The notes: a model not told the origin generated them from the letters alone. A DNA stretch of 64,000 nt from Christensenellaceae bacterium Phil7 (GCA_001940845.1 MSGV01000023.1:62001-126000); one strand, 5' to 3'; positions 26,102 to 37,405 are shown, numbered from the stretch's first letter. Numbers and translations are program-made.

Positions 26102-27214
26102 ATGGTAGAATACGAACCAATTCCGATTTTTGAAGCAATGCAGTTGCTTCTGAACCGCTCTAATTCAATTGATGGGTTTTTTGATGCTATGGCATTACGC
26201 TACCCTGCAAATTTAGAGGAATATAAAGAATATCGGGCTATGCTCAAGCCGTTGAAAAAAGCCCTGCTCAAGAGCGTTTCTGTGGATGAAGCGACACTTA
26301 ATGTTTTATTTTCTCCGCTTGTAGAAGAGAAGCATGGAAATAACCAGCCTGATTCCGTCCCACCGATTGCATCAATAATAATTGGAAATATCTCGAATTA
26401 TATTAATCTTGACGAAGCAAATTTCTTTGATGTGCTGCGGGCAAACCCGGAATGGATTTTTGAAAGCATATTGCGCTGCGTGTATGATTGCATAACGGAT
26501 GATGCGTTGGCAGCGGAATCACGCAAAGATCCGGAAAATGAAAGCGAGCTGCTGCGTTTGATTCTTAAAAGCGAGCTGCCTGTGTCGGCAAAGATGAGAC
26601 TGATAGAGCTGACACTGAGTCCAATTGAATATATTGACATGCTGGAAAAGACGGTCATGCCTGTTGCAAGCGTATTTTCTTCAATGAGGGATAGATGGGA
26701 GCCCCTTGTTGAGTTATATCGCAGAAGCTATGCGAATATTACAGATGCGAAGGAGATAGTATGTGATCGATATAAATATGTTCCGGAAAATGCAGAAAAA
26801 TTTACGATATACCCGAGTGTCATGATGTACAATTCCTTTAATTTTTCGACAGATTTTCCAATACCAAATGCCGCAGGCGGATTCGTAGGAGTTCTGTTTG
26901 ATGTATTTTGGAGCAGTGCGGGATTGACGAGCTTTAATGATTCTGAAATTTCGAGAATTCTTTCGATAGTGGGAGATCGCGTTCGATTCGAAATAATAGA
27001 GCACTTGGTCAAGGGGCCGTCTTATGGAAGGGAGCTTACGAAACTTCTTAACTTGACTCCGGGGGCTGTATCGCGGCACCTCAGTATTCTGGCGGGAACT
27101 GGACTTGTCGTAGCAAATGCAGACGGAAAAAAGATATATTATTCATTGGACCGTGAACACATGAAGGAATTTCTAAGCATGCTGAACCATATCTTTCTGC
27201 CGGATATGAAATGA
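26102..27214 (+). CDS. ArsR-like winged-helix transcriptional regulator with long N-terminal domain
   Basis: The C-terminal 85 aa form an ArsR/SmtB-type winged helix: FEIIEHLVKGPSYGRELTKLL, then LTPGAVSRHLSILAGTGLV as the recognition helix, and GKKIYYSLD as the wing. The preceding 280 aa are unlike the usual short ArsR proteins; they are mostly helical with no metal-binding cysteine cluster and I do not recognise them. The ORF opens at ATG 26087, but GGAGGG inside that stretch is well spaced for ATG 26102. The gene is divergent from the surface-protein gene across a region with an inverted repeat, so it may control that gene. The signal sensed is unknown. Confidence 0.75.
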   Translation: MVEYEPIPIFEAMQLLLNRSNSIDGFFDAMALRYPANLEEYKEYRAMLKPLKKALLKSVSVDEATLNVLFSPLVEEKHGNNQPDSVPPIASIIIGNISNYINLDEANFFDVLRANPEWIFESILRCVYDCITDDALAAESRKDPENESELLRLILKSELPVSAKMRLIELTLSPIEYIDMLEKTVMPVASVFSSMRDRWEPLVELYRRSYANITDAKEIVCDRYKYVPENAEKFTIYPSVMMYNSFNFSTDFPIPNAAGGFVGVLFDVFWSSAGLTSFNDSEISRILSIVGDRVRFEIIEHLVKGPSYGRELTKLLNLTPGAVSRHLSILAGTGLVVANADGKKIYYSLDREHMKEFLSMLNHIFLPDMK

Positions 27215-27229
27215 ATTTATTATACTGAA

Positions 27230-27260
27230 GCCCGCCGCACGATTTGAGCATGCGGCGGGC
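27230..27260. terminator. Hairpin between the ArsR-like gene and der
   Basis: A perfect 10-bp stem GCCCGCCGCA/TGCGGCGGGC with an 11-nt loop between convergent genes. No U-tract is evident on either side. Confidence 0.55.
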
Positions 27261-27289
27261 GGTGGATTATGGCACGTGGAATTCAGGCT

Positions 27290-28621
27290 TTAATTGATCT
27301 CATCCTTTTCTCCGCGCTTTCTTATAATAAGGCGAATGGGCGTTGCCGTAATGGAAAAGGACTTGCGGATATAGTTTTCAAGGTATCTCCTATAGGAGAA
27401 ATGCATCAGATCAGGTTCATTTACAAATATTACGAAGGTTGGCGGCCTTGTGCTGACCTGTGTTGCATAGTAAACCCTGAGCCTTCTGCCATTATTCACC
27501 GGAGGATCATTCATGGTGATGGCTTCATTGACTATATCATTAAGCTTACCGGTGGAGATACGTATGCTGTTTTGTTCAAATGCATAGTTTGCCATCTCCA
27601 TAACCTTATGGACGCGCTGACCGGTTTTTGCTGAGATAAAAAGCATGGGTACATAGCTCATAAATGCGAGATCAGCCAGCATCTTCTTTTTGAATTCTTC
27701 AACGGTATAGGTATCCTTTTCAATGATATCCCATTTATTTATTATCAGCACGCTGGCCTTGCCCTCTTCATGTACATAGCCCGCTATGCGAACATCCTGC
27801 TCACTGAGCCCTCGTTCGGCGTCCACAACGATGAGCGCAATATCACAGCGCCTGATAGCGGCGAGGGATCGTATGACGCTGTAGCGTTCAACAGTTTCAT
27901 CCTCAATGGAACGCTTTCTTCTGATTCCGGCAGTGTCTATAAGGTTGTATTCCTGGTCATTCCATATGAATGGCGAGTCTATTGCATCTCGAGTAGTACC
28001 GGGCACATTGCTGACTATGGTGCGTTCCTGGCCGAGCAAAGCATTGACCAAGCTTGATTTGCCAACATTCGGACGGCCAACAACGGCAATTCCTATGGAG
28101 GAATCCTCGTCCTCGTCATCCATGGCGGAAAAATCTGCGACAACTTCATCGAGCATATCACCGATACCAAGCCCCTGCTCGGCAGAGATACCGATGGGAT
28201 TGCCGATGCCCAGCGCATAGAAATCATAGATGCTATCCTCAAACTTTGGATGATCGACCTTGTTTACAACCAGAACGATTGGTTTTTTGCTGCGGCGCAG
28301 CATCTCCGCCACCTCTTCATCCGCTGCGGTAATCCCGGCTCTTCCATCAACGATGAATATTATGACATTTGCTGTTTCTATCGCAAGCTCAGCCTGGCGC
28401 CGCATCTGCTTTGCAATGATATCATCGCTTTCCGGTTCGATTCCACCGGTATCTATGAGGGTGAATCGATAGTTCAGCCAATCTGCATCGGCATATATCC
28501 TGTCTCGGGTCACTCCAGGGGTATCCTCCACGATGGCGATGCGCTTTCCTGCGATCTTATTAAATAAAGTGGATTTTCCAACATTGGGTCTGCCCACTAT
28601 GGCTACCAAGGGTTTCATCAT
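27290..28621 (-). CDS. der: Ribosome biogenesis GTPase Der (EngA)
   Basis: Der is an essential double GTPase needed for 50S subunit maturation. Two G domains in tandem are visible: [12 protein letters not shown] with DTPGVTRDR and NKVD in the first, and [12 protein letters not shown] with DTAGIRRKR and NKWD in the second. The C-terminal KH-like domain ends with INLRKR-like [15 protein letters not shown]. The length of 443 aa is normal. It starts directly at the end of the DUF512 gene and must be cotranscribed with it. Confidence 0.97.
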   Translation of the reverse strand: MMKPLVAIVGRPNVGKSTLFNKIAGKRIAIVEDTPGVTRDRIYADADWLNYRFTLIDTGGIEPESDDIIAKQMRRQAELAIETANVIIFIVDGRAGITAADEEVAEMLRRSKKPIVLVVNKVDHPKFEDSIYDFYALGIGNPIGISAEQGLGIGDMLDEVVADFSAMDDEDEDSSIGIAVVGRPNVGKSSLVNALLGQERTIVSNVPGTTRDAIDSPFIWNDQEYNLIDTAGIRRKRSIEDETVERYSVIRSLAAIRRCDIALIVVDAERGLSEQDVRIAGYVHEEGKASVLIINKWDIIEKDTYTVEEFKKKMLADLAFMSYVPMLFISAKTGQRVHKVMEMANYAFEQNSIRISTGKLNDIVNEAITMNDPPVNNGRRLRVYYATQVSTRPPTFVIFVNEPDLMHFSYRRYLENYIRKSFSITATPIRLIIRKRGEKDEIN

Positions 28622-28624
28622 TCA

Positions 28625-29935
28625 TCAACCTTTCAAATTATTTATAACTTCGATCAAGTCATCAACAAAATCATATCCATCATCCGCCGATAGTTTAAAA
28701 ACGGGAGTGTCCAGTCTTTTTGAAAGCTCATCGGTGGTCATGCCATCCAGAAAGACTATGTCATTCTCGCGGAGCATCGTATGCGGCAGCAGGAGTGCTG
28801 ACCCGTGCAGCGATCCCTTGAGCTGTTCAATAATATCTCGCGCGGTCGTTAAACCGCTGACGGTGATGCTATGACCAAAGAAGTCATTTTTGACAGAGTG
28901 AACATTAACTCTGATATTGTAGGGAAGGAGCTTGTCAAATAGGTTTTGCATCAGAGGGGCTATCGATACCCCGGAGACCGAATCGAATTCATAAAATCTG
29001 CTTTGAACGGGAAGCTCCTCTATCGCAGCATTGAAATCGGATTCGAATTTTCTGAACAGACCAACCCCGTTTTCGATCTGTTCAAAGTCGCCGCATTCCT
29101 CATATGAAGGCAGAGGTAACTCAGCGCGCAGGTACATCTCATCCGAGGCATAGGCGAAGCCATGTATTCCGTGCTTGCGTTTAAAATCCTCTATCTGGGA
29201 TATGACCTCCGCAGCAATCTCCTTTGTTATTGGTGCAATGGGCGTTAGTCCTTCGCGATGTTCGGTCAGACCCACCGGGACGACTGCAAGAGAACGGCAT
29301 TCCGGACGCAGCAAATAGAGATCATGCAGCGTTTTATCTAAAACTGCGCCATCGTTATAACCAGGACAGAGCACTACTTGGCAGTGAAAACCAAGCCCCT
29401 CAGAATGCAGACGATTCAGACGAGTCAATATGCTTTCTGCATTCCGGCTTCGCATCATCTGCTTTCTGATGCTACCATCCGTCGCATGTACGGAGATGTA
29501 AAGAGGAGAGACCCTTCGTTCTATTATCCTCTCAAATTCTTTTTCGCTGACGTTTGTAAGGGTAACGTAATTGCCCATTATCAGCGATAGCCGCCAATCG
29601 TCATCCTTGAAATAAAGGGTCTTGCGATTTCCGTGCGGCATCTGATCTATGAAGCAGAATATGCAGTGATTGGCGCATTGACGTATAGGGCTCATGAGAC
29701 TACTTTCAAAATTCAAACCAAGCGGCTCATAGGTATCCTTGAATATTCTTATCCGATCGATCTCACCATTGCCCTTCTCGATCTCCAACAGCAATTCCTG
29801 CTTGGCGGTAAGCTGCTCATAATCGATAACATCCCATACGGGGCTGCCGTCAATGCTATTAAGCAACCAACCCGCTTCTATTCTTGCTCTGTCGGCAGGG
29901 GAGTTAGCATCTATGCTCGTTATCCTCTGTTTCAT
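28625..29935 (-). CDS. DUF512 radical SAM protein with N-terminal PDZ-like domain
   Basis: This 436-aa protein belongs to a family conserved in Clostridia and often found beside der. An N-terminal PDZ-like segment (SPADRARIEAGWLLNSIDG) is followed by a radical SAM core whose cluster motif is CANHCIFCFIDQMP (C-x3-C-x2-C). A C-terminal DUF512 region begins about 220. The chemical reaction is unknown. GAGG lies 10 nt before ATG 29935. It has a promoter match upstream and is the first gene of a pair with der. Confidence 0.88.
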   Translation of the reverse strand: MKQRITSIDANSPADRARIEAGWLLNSIDGSPVWDVIDYEQLTAKQELLLEIEKGNGEIDRIRIFKDTYEPLGLNFESSLMSPIRQCANHCIFCFIDQMPHGNRKTLYFKDDDWRLSLIMGNYVTLTNVSEKEFERIIERRVSPLYISVHATDGSIRKQMMRSRNAESILTRLNRLHSEGLGFHCQVVLCPGYNDGAVLDKTLHDLYLLRPECRSLAVVPVGLTEHREGLTPIAPITKEIAAEVISQIEDFKRKHGIHGFAYASDEMYLRAELPLPSYEECGDFEQIENGVGLFRKFESDFNAAIEELPVQSRFYEFDSVSGVSIAPLMQNLFDKLLPYNIRVNVHSVKNDFFGHSITVSGLTTARDIIEQLKGSLHGSALLLPHTMLRENDIVFLDGMTTDELSKRLDTPVFKLSADDGYDFVDDLIEVINNLKG

Positions 29936-29971
29936 AGCGCATACCTCTTCGTCAAAACTGATTCAAGGTGC

Positions 29972-30000
29972 ATTGTAACATAAAATGGAAGCATTAACAA
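29972..30000 (-). promoter_or_regulatory. Sigma-A-type promoter for DUF512-der
   Basis: On the minus strand TTGTTA (30000-29995), a 17-bp spacer and TACAAT (29977-29972), 36 nt before the DUF512 start. Confidence 0.55.
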
Positions 30001-30029
30001 GATTTTAAACTTCAAAATTCAAATTTCGA

Positions 30030-30059
30030 TTGCAAATGCCCCGAACAATGTGGTATACT
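30030..30059 (+). promoter_or_regulatory. Sigma-A-type promoter for the peptidoglycan-binding protein gene
   Basis: TTGCAA (30030-30035), an 18-bp spacer and TATACT (30054-30059), about 45 nt before the ATG. Confidence 0.5.
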
Positions 30060-30103
30060 TGATCGAGATATAGCTTCTTTCGGCTTTTAAGGGGGAATTG
30101 ATT

Positions 30104-30865
30104 ATGAAGAGAATTATATCGATATTTATTGCTGTTATGCTGCTCGCTATAGCGTTTTCTCCGGCTCTTGCGGTCAATGATACCGCTTATTCAAATGGAT
30201 CGACAGGGGAGGCTGTCGTCAGGATACAGATACGTCTTGCGGAACTGGGATATCTGAATTATAAGGCAACTGGTGCATATCGCTCCATGACGGTGGAAGC
30301 GGTCAAGGCATTCCAGCAGCGCTGCTGTGATGTTGGAAATTCCGTACAGATAGATGGGGTAATAGGGGCGGAGACAATGAATCTGCTTTTTTCTGTAAAT
30401 GCGCCTAGAGCAAAGATACCCGATTCCGTACATATCGCTATCGGACCGACTCATGAAACCCTTGAAGTCAAGGGAGAACTTTTAGAGTGGAATGCTGTCA
30501 AAGACAAGCTTTCGGTCGGCAGAAGTTATGAGGTTACAGACTGCAATACCGGCGAAAGCGTTCTGCTTGCTTTTTATGGAGGTGAAAATCATGCGGAGAT
30601 GGAGCTTGCGTCATCGGAAGAGCTTGCGGAATTCATGAAGATATGCGGCAGTGATTTTAATTACTATAAACGCCCAGTCATCGTAAAATTGGATGGAAAA
30701 AATATAGCTGCATCGCTCCAGTGCTATCCGCATGGATCGGAAAATATTTCGGATAATGGAATGGATGGACATATTTGTGTTTTCTTTAAGGATAGCCTAT
30801 CGCATGTGGGGCAGCTGCCGGATGTTGAGCATAATGCCAATGTCTATGCGGCGGCAGGACAGTAA
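30104..30865 (+). CDS. Secreted peptidoglycan-binding domain protein
   Basis: The signal peptide (MKRIISIFIAVMLLAIAFSPALA) is followed by a PG_binding_1 domain (about 30-95; GSTGEAVVRIQIRLAELGYL, AVKAFQQ, DGVIGAETMNLLF). The C-terminal 130 aa match a domain that often follows such modules in Clostridia: the aspects kept here are HAEMELASSEELAEFMKICGSDF, YKRPVIVKLDGKNIAASLQCYPHG and GHICVFFKDS. Its function is unknown; an enzymatic role on cell wall is possible. The ORF opens at TTG 30098, but ATG 30104 with GGGGG upstream is preferred. It is a single-gene unit with promoter and terminator. Confidence 0.85.
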   Translation: MKRIISIFIAVMLLAIAFSPALAVNDTAYSNGSTGEAVVRIQIRLAELGYLNYKATGAYRSMTVEAVKAFQQRCCDVGNSVQIDGVIGAETMNLLFSVNAPRAKIPDSVHIAIGPTHETLEVKGELLEWNAVKDKLSVGRSYEVTDCNTGESVLLAFYGGENHAEMELASSEELAEFMKICGSDFNYYKRPVIVKLDGKNIAASLQCYPHGSENISDNGMDGHICVFFKDSLSHVGQLPDVEHNANVYAAAGQ

Positions 30866-30879
30866 GTTTTAGAAAGAAT

Positions 30880-30916
30880 ATCGGACCCGGAATGCATATC
30901 GGCATCCGGGTCCGAT
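30880..30916. terminator. Bidirectional hairpin between convergent genes
   Basis: A perfect 12-bp stem ATCGGACCCGGA/TCCGGGTCCGAT with a 13-nt loop. The minus-strand side is followed by TATTCTTTCT, a modest U-rich run; the plus side has none. Confidence 0.65.
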
Positions 30917-30936
30917 TAAAAATACGCCAATTAAAC

Positions 30937-31830
30937 TCAATTTTCAGCTTCAAGCCTATATTTTTCAAGCATTGCGCAGGGCTTATAGCTTTCTTTTGAT
31001 CTGCGAAGCCCTTCATCGCCGGCATCATCCTGTCTGTTGATATAAATAAGTCTATCGTTTTTCATATATTCAGCAAAGGACATGGCAAGAACCTGATAGG
31101 TACCAATGAACTCAGTAAGAGCCTTTTCGACATGCACATGCAGCGTATCTCCGATCGGCTCTCCGATTGTAAATCCCAAGACTTGTCCATCGAGCATCAA
31201 ATAGCCTCCATAAAGTTCGAGCGATTCATATGCGTCGAAAATATTGCAAAGATTGGAAAGCTCCGCTTCTGCCGATTCCTCGTCCTTATCGAATGCAGCT
31301 CGATTTTCAATCATGAACTGGCGTGCCAAATCGATATTATCTGCCGACATTGCAATAAACTCATATCCGGGATGTTCCTTTATAAATCGGTTTACATGAT
31401 TTCGCTGGCCGTGAAGAGCGTTGCCGTGATATCCGCAGAAGTTTGCATATGGGTAAAGGTAATCGGACCATATAGATTCATAATTTACTTTATCCAAATG
31501 AGGGAATCGATGAGTAAGCTTATCGATATATTCACTTGGAATAGCACAAAAACGGATATCTATATTTCGCTCTATAGAATCGGCCTGGATAGCGTCCAAT
31601 GCATCATCAAAATTCCCATCACCGACGGGCAGAGTGTAGGATAATTTGCCGTTTTCCTGCTCGACAAGCCCGATCATCATTCCTTTGTACATACAGATAC
31701 TCATATTGGAATACCCGCCCCAAAGGGACAGACAGCCCGGTGCATAATCGCAAAGGCGTGTGGCTGAATCATCTATATGTTGTTTATATTCTTTAAGTAT
31801 TTCAGTGGTAATAGGGCTAAAATTCAGCAT
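30937..31830 (-). CDS. DUF2156 (phosphatidylglycerol lysyltransferase C-terminal-like) protein
   Basis: This 297-aa soluble protein has the double-GNAT fold of the DUF2156 family, related to the catalytic part of MprF. Typical segments are the early ATRLCDYAPGCLSLWGGY, ESIWSDYLYPYANFCGYHGNALHGQRNHVNRF in the middle, and EKALTEFIGTYQVLAMSFAEYM near the end with INRQDDAGDEGLRRSK after it. No membrane segments are present, so it cannot flip lipids as MprF does; the acyl acceptor is unknown. It follows the isc operon on the same strand but is separated from it by a hairpin. Confidence 0.82.
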   Translation of the reverse strand: MLNFSPITTEILKEYKQHIDDSATRLCDYAPGCLSLWGGYSNMSICMYKGMMIGLVEQENGKLSYTLPVGDGNFDDALDAIQADSIERNIDIRFCAIPSEYIDKLTHRFPHLDKVNYESIWSDYLYPYANFCGYHGNALHGQRNHVNRFIKEHPGYEFIAMSADNIDLARQFMIENRAAFDKDEESAEAELSNLCNIFDAYESLELYGGYLMLDGQVLGFTIGEPIGDTLHVHVEKALTEFIGTYQVLAMSFAEYMKNDRLIYINRQDDAGDEGLRRSKESYKPCAMLEKYRLEAEN

Positions 31831-31854
31831 AAATCAATTTTTATGTACATAGCA

Positions 31855-31891
31855 CGAACCGGTTAACCATCGAATCTGGCGAACCGGTTCG
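31855..31891 (-). terminator. Hairpin after iscU
   Basis: A perfect 10-bp stem CGAACCGGTT/AACCGGTTCG with a 17-nt loop, 15 nt beyond the iscU stop. The T-run (AATTTTT) is on the plus-strand side, so on the minus strand this is not a standard U-tract terminator. Confidence 0.5.
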
Positions 31892-31905
31892 AATTTTTAA
31901 AATAC

Positions 31906-32349
31906 TTATTCCTCTGGAATATCGTGGTGCTCCTCTTCACCTTCACAGTTCACGCAATTGCATTCACAATCGGTTTTGCCGGATTTGCGATCATAATAAT
32001 TATCAATCGCTGCCCTGACAGCCTGCTCTGCAAGTACGGAGCAATGGAGCTTCTGAGGGGGAAGCCCTTCCAGTGCTTCCACAACTGCGGAATTGGTGAG
32101 CTTAAGAGCTTCATCAATACTTTTGCCTTTGATCAGCTCAGTTGCCATACTGCTGGTTGCAACGGCGGCGCCGCAGCCAAAAGTTTTAAAGCCAACATCC
32201 TCGATGATGCCGCTATCATTGACCTTTAGGAACATCTGCATGATGTCGCCGCATTTTGCGTTGCCAACCATGCCGATTCCATTTGCTCCCTCTACCTCAC
32301 CCATATTGCGAGGATGTGAGAAGTGATCCATAACTTTTTCGGTATACAT
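31906..32349 (-). CDS. iscU: Iron-sulfur cluster scaffold IscU/NifU-like
   Basis: This is the scaffold on which Fe-S clusters are assembled using sulfur from the cysteine desulfurase encoded next to it. The three ligand cysteines appear in the expected contexts: GNAKCGDIMQ, FGCGAAVATSSM and LHCSVLAE. The start MYTEKVMDHFSHPRN is typical. After the normal end (about 125) comes a tail, CECNCVNCEGEEEHHD, rich in Cys, Glu and His and likely able to bind metal. The gene is 30 nt downstream of iscS in the iscR-iscS-iscU operon. Confidence 0.95.
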   Translation of the reverse strand: MYTEKVMDHFSHPRNMGEVEGANGIGMVGNAKCGDIMQMFLKVNDSGIIEDVGFKTFGCGAAVATSSMATELIKGKSIDEALKLTNSAVVEALEGLPPQKLHCSVLAEQAVRAAIDNYYDRKSGKTDCECNCVNCEGEEEHHDIPEE

Positions 32350-32379
32350 AGCTTAAAACCTCCAATATAAATTAAATTA

Positions 32380-33540
32380 TCAGCCGTGATAAAGCGGAGA
32401 CATCTTTCGGAGCTTCATGACTATCTCGGGGAGCACCGAAAGCACATAATCAATATCTTCCTCGGTGGTCTCATCACCGAGAGTAAGACGAACGGAACCA
32501 TGAGCAGTTTCATGGGGCATTCCCATAGCAAGCAGCACATGAGAAGGATCCAGCGAGCCGCTTGTGCAGGCCGAACCGCTGGATGCGGCTATGCCATTGA
32601 TATCCAACATGAGCAGTATGGATTCGCCTTCAATATACTTTATGGAGAAATTGACGTTACCCGGCAGTCTCTCTGTCCGATGGCCGTTCAATTTAACTTC
32701 AGGAATACTGGATTCTATGCCTGCGATGAGCTTATCGCGCAGGGAGCTCATTCGCTGCGCATTCCCGGTTATGTCTGTACAAGCAAGCTCAATTGCTTTG
32801 CCAAGGCCAACGATGCCGGCAACGTTTTCAGTTCCCGCACGCCTTTTGCGCTCCTGAGCACCACCGTGGAGAAGGGGAGGGATGATGAGTCCCTTACGGA
32901 TATAGAGTGCACCGACGCCCTTTGGCCCATGAAGTTTGTGGGCAGATAGTGAAAGCATATCGATATTCATTTTCTTAACATCGATTTCGACATGACCGAC
33001 GGCCTGAACGGCATCGGTATGGAAAATTACGCTTCGTTCATGACAGATTTCACCTATCTCCTTTATGGGCATGATTGTGCCGACTTCATTATTGCCAAAC
33101 ATTATGCTGACGAGAATGGTATCTTCGCGAATGGCATTTCGAACCTGCTCGGCTTTGATCATTCCATATTCGTCAACGGGGAGATATGTGATCTCAAAAC
33201 CATGCTTTTCAAGATATTGGCAGGTATGAAGTATGGCATGATGCTCAACTGAGGAGGTGATAATATGCTTGCCCTTATTTTGATACTTTTCGGCAACTCC
33301 CTTCAGTGCCATATTATCCGATTCGGTGCCGCAGCCCGTGAATATGATTTCGTTATCAGCAGCCCCTAAAGCCGATGCGACCTGGTGCCTTGCATTTTCA
33401 ACCGCAGTATGCGCTTGCTGACCGAAATAGTGCAGGCTTGATGGGTTTCCGTAAATATCGGTAAGGTACGGAATCATTGCATTAAGCACTTCTTTATTCA
33501 GCGATGTGGTCGCTGCATTATCCATATAAACTCTTCTCAT
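32380..33540 (-). CDS. iscS: Cysteine desulfurase (IscS/NifS family)
   Basis: This PLP enzyme takes sulfur from cysteine for Fe-S cluster building. The N-terminal YMDNAATTSLNKEV, the PLP lysine in SLSAHKLHGPKGVG, and the active-site cysteine loop SSGSACTSGS (family C-T-S/S-G-S form) are clear. Length is 386 aa. The short active-site loop is of the IscS/NifS group I type. It lies 4 nt after the Rrf2 regulator gene and 30 nt before iscU, so the three are one operon and this enzyme is very probably dedicated to IscU. Confidence 0.95.
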   Translation of the reverse strand: MRRVYMDNAATTSLNKEVLNAMIPYLTDIYGNPSSLHYFGQQAHTAVENARHQVASALGAADNEIIFTGCGTESDNMALKGVAEKYQNKGKHIITSSVEHHAILHTCQYLEKHGFEITYLPVDEYGMIKAEQVRNAIREDTILVSIMFGNNEVGTIMPIKEIGEICHERSVIFHTDAVQAVGHVEIDVKKMNIDMLSLSAHKLHGPKGVGALYIRKGLIIPPLLHGGAQERKRRAGTENVAGIVGLGKAIELACTDITGNAQRMSSLRDKLIAGIESSIPEVKLNGHRTERLPGNVNFSIKYIEGESILLMLDINGIAASSGSACTSGSLDPSHVLLAMGMPHETAHGSVRLTLGDETTEEDIDYVLSVLPEIVMKLRKMSPLYHG

Positions 33541-33544
33541 GGAG

Positions 33545-33979
33545 TTAGTTCATCCTTTCAGATTGTATTTTATAATCATCCGCCATATCGCGGATGGAGG
33601 TTGAATCCAGAACATTATCAATGCCGCGCTGGAGCTTGAGCCAAAGCGGACGCGCAGAGCAGGAGCAAACATTTGTGCAGTCGGTTCCATCCGTTCCAAC
33701 ACAATCAACGATGGCCGTGCTGCCCTCGAGTGCTTTCAGAACGGCTCCTACGCTTATGAGTTCGGGAGCTCTTGATAGGGAATAGCCGCCCTGAGATCCG
33801 CGTGAAGCGGTAACAAGTCCGGCTTTGCGGAGACTGCCTATGAGCTGCTCAAGATACGCAGCACTGATGCCCTGCTTCTCAGCAAGCTGGGATATGGAAA
33901 GCTTGCTGCTGCATTCATAGTTGATAGCAAGATCAACCATGGCTTTTATTCCGTAGCGGCCTTTGGTGGATAATCTCAT
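33545..33979 (-). CDS. iscR: Rrf2 family transcriptional regulator, IscR-like
   Basis: This 144-aa winged-helix repressor opens with MRLSTKGRYGIKAMVDLA and has the recognition helix ISQLAEKQGISAAYLEQLIGSL, both typical of Rrf2. The cluster-binding loop has four cysteines, in VDCVGTDGTDCTNVCSCSARPLW, supporting an Fe-S sensor like IscR rather than the cysteine-less CymR group. As first gene of the isc operon it probably represses its own promoter according to cluster status; that is inference from the family. Confidence 0.92.
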   Translation of the reverse strand: MRLSTKGRYGIKAMVDLAINYECSSKLSISQLAEKQGISAAYLEQLIGSLRKAGLVTASRGSQGGYSLSRAPELISVGAVLKALEGSTAIVDCVGTDGTDCTNVCSCSARPLWLKLQRGIDNVLDSTSIRDMADDYKIQSERMN

Positions 33980-34023
33980 CCCTTTACTCCTTCCATCAAT
34001 CGATCGTTCGTTTGAACAATGAA

Positions 34024-34052
34024 ATCATACCACTTTACTAGGATATTGTCAA
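34024..34052 (-). promoter_or_regulatory. Sigma-A-type promoter for the isc operon
   Basis: On the minus strand TTGACA (34052-34047), a 17-bp spacer and TATGAT (34029-34024). The stretch TTGACAATATCCTAGTAAAG forms an imperfect dyad over the -35 and spacer and is a candidate IscR site. Confidence 0.7.
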
Positions 34053-34241
34053 CCAATTCCGAGCGATCTACTTGGATATATTGTGCAATCGGTCTGATAT
34101 TTATTCGAAATCGGATCAGCGGGTTCCATATGAAGCGAAATTTACAGTGAATTTACAATGAAATTACGCATGGATGCTGGTGTTGGCAGATCATTTATGC
34201 TATCTTATCAACGAAACGATATGAAAGCTGTAGGTACAAAA

Positions 34242-34697
34242 ATGAAAAATAGAAGACTATTGGCTGCAATTGCCTTTTTTTCAATAGCTGTACTGGGAAT
34301 TACTATTTTCATTTTCCACCCTATGAGGGCTTTGTCTTTTGATGGAGCGGATAATGATATATTGGTCATAAAAATCAGTGATGAGGTGGAAATAAAGGAT
34401 TTTTCAGCATTTCCGGTCGGCAATTCTGTAGTAGTAACTGTGGATAGCTCAAAACAGGAGTACTTCCAAATATGTGAGCTTTTTGAAAATTTAAAGTATT
34501 CTCATTGCTTCCATACCATTTCAGCAAAATGGTTCTCATCCAATCAGAGCTTAGATCTGATTCGCTTATCAATTGAAGGTCACGACATATGTTTATCGAG
34601 GCAATCTTCACATGTCATGATCGATCAAAAAATGTATAGGATTTCGAGCGAAAATGAAATCTATCAATCCATCGATAGGCTGCTGGCAAATCTATAG
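34242..34697 (+). CDS. Hypothetical membrane-anchored protein
   Basis: I do not recognise this protein. From ATG 34242 it has a basic start (MKNRR), one hydrophobic segment (LLAAIAFFSIAVLGITIFIF) and an extracellular part of about 120 aa with mixed strands and helices. Upstream in-frame ATGs at 34158 and 34221 add up to 28 residues without a better ribosome site. It lies between the isc promoter region and the lon terminator, as a single gene. A Cys pair in the outer part (CELFENLKYSHC) could form a disulfide. Confidence 0.55.
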   Translation: MKNRRLLAAIAFFSIAVLGITIFIFHPMRALSFDGADNDILVIKISDEVEIKDFSAFPVGNSVVVTVDSSKQEYFQICELFENLKYSHCFHTISAKWFSSNQSLDLIRLSIEGHDICLSRQSSHVMIDQKMYRISSENEIYQSIDRLLANL

Positions 34698-34729
34698 CAG
34701 AATATCCCTTAAATGCATACATAAAATGA

Positions 34730-34766
34730 TTTGTCGGCAGCAAATTTTAAATTGGCTGCCGACAAA
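34730..34766. terminator. Bidirectional terminator between hypothetical gene and lon
   Basis: A perfect 12-bp stem TTTGTCGGCAGC/GCTGCCGACAAA with a 13-nt loop. The plus side continues TTTTAAATT and the minus side ATCATTTTAT, so it could serve both convergent genes. Confidence 0.8.
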
Positions 34767-34786
34767 TTTTAAATTAATCTATATGC

Positions 34787-37153
<2,367 letters not shown>

Positions 37154-37167
37154 TTCACACCTCTTTA

Positions 37168-37193
37168 TCGCATTTTGTGCAGTGAAAATGCGA
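37168..37193 (-). promoter_or_regulatory. Hairpin in the lon leader before the ribosome site
   Basis: TCGCATTTT/AAAATGCGA is a perfect 9-bp inverted repeat with an 8-nt loop. It lies between the probable lon promoter and the lon ribosome binding site. It could be an RNA structure or a repressor site. Confidence 0.45.
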
Positions 37194-37214
37194 CTTCATG
37201 TTGTTTTCGTTTGT

Positions 37215-37243
37215 ATTATACATACTCAATTAAAAAAGAACAA
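37215..37243 (-). promoter_or_regulatory. Probable lon promoter
   Basis: On the minus strand TATAAT (37220-37215) about 62 nt before the start codon. The -35 at the right distance (TTGTTC) is only a partial match. Confidence 0.45.
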
Positions 37244-37405
37244 CACACAATATTTGGTCGATGTGCAATATGCAGGAACTTATACCTTGTTTGATCAATA
37301 TTGTGCAGATTAGGCAGTTATTTCGGCTATATATAGAAGTGCATGCAGCTCCGGACAGAGGAATATCGCGGCATAGTTGTTTGTGTTAAAGCAAAAAGAC
37401 GACGC

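Noticed and set aside
32386-32949. 187-aa plus-strand ORF inside iscS
   Set aside because: Antisense shadow of the conserved cysteine desulfurase.
34741-34775. Direct repeat CAAATTTTAAATT twice around the lon terminator
   Set aside because: A/T-rich and explained by the hairpin loop and tail; not a mobile-element footprint.
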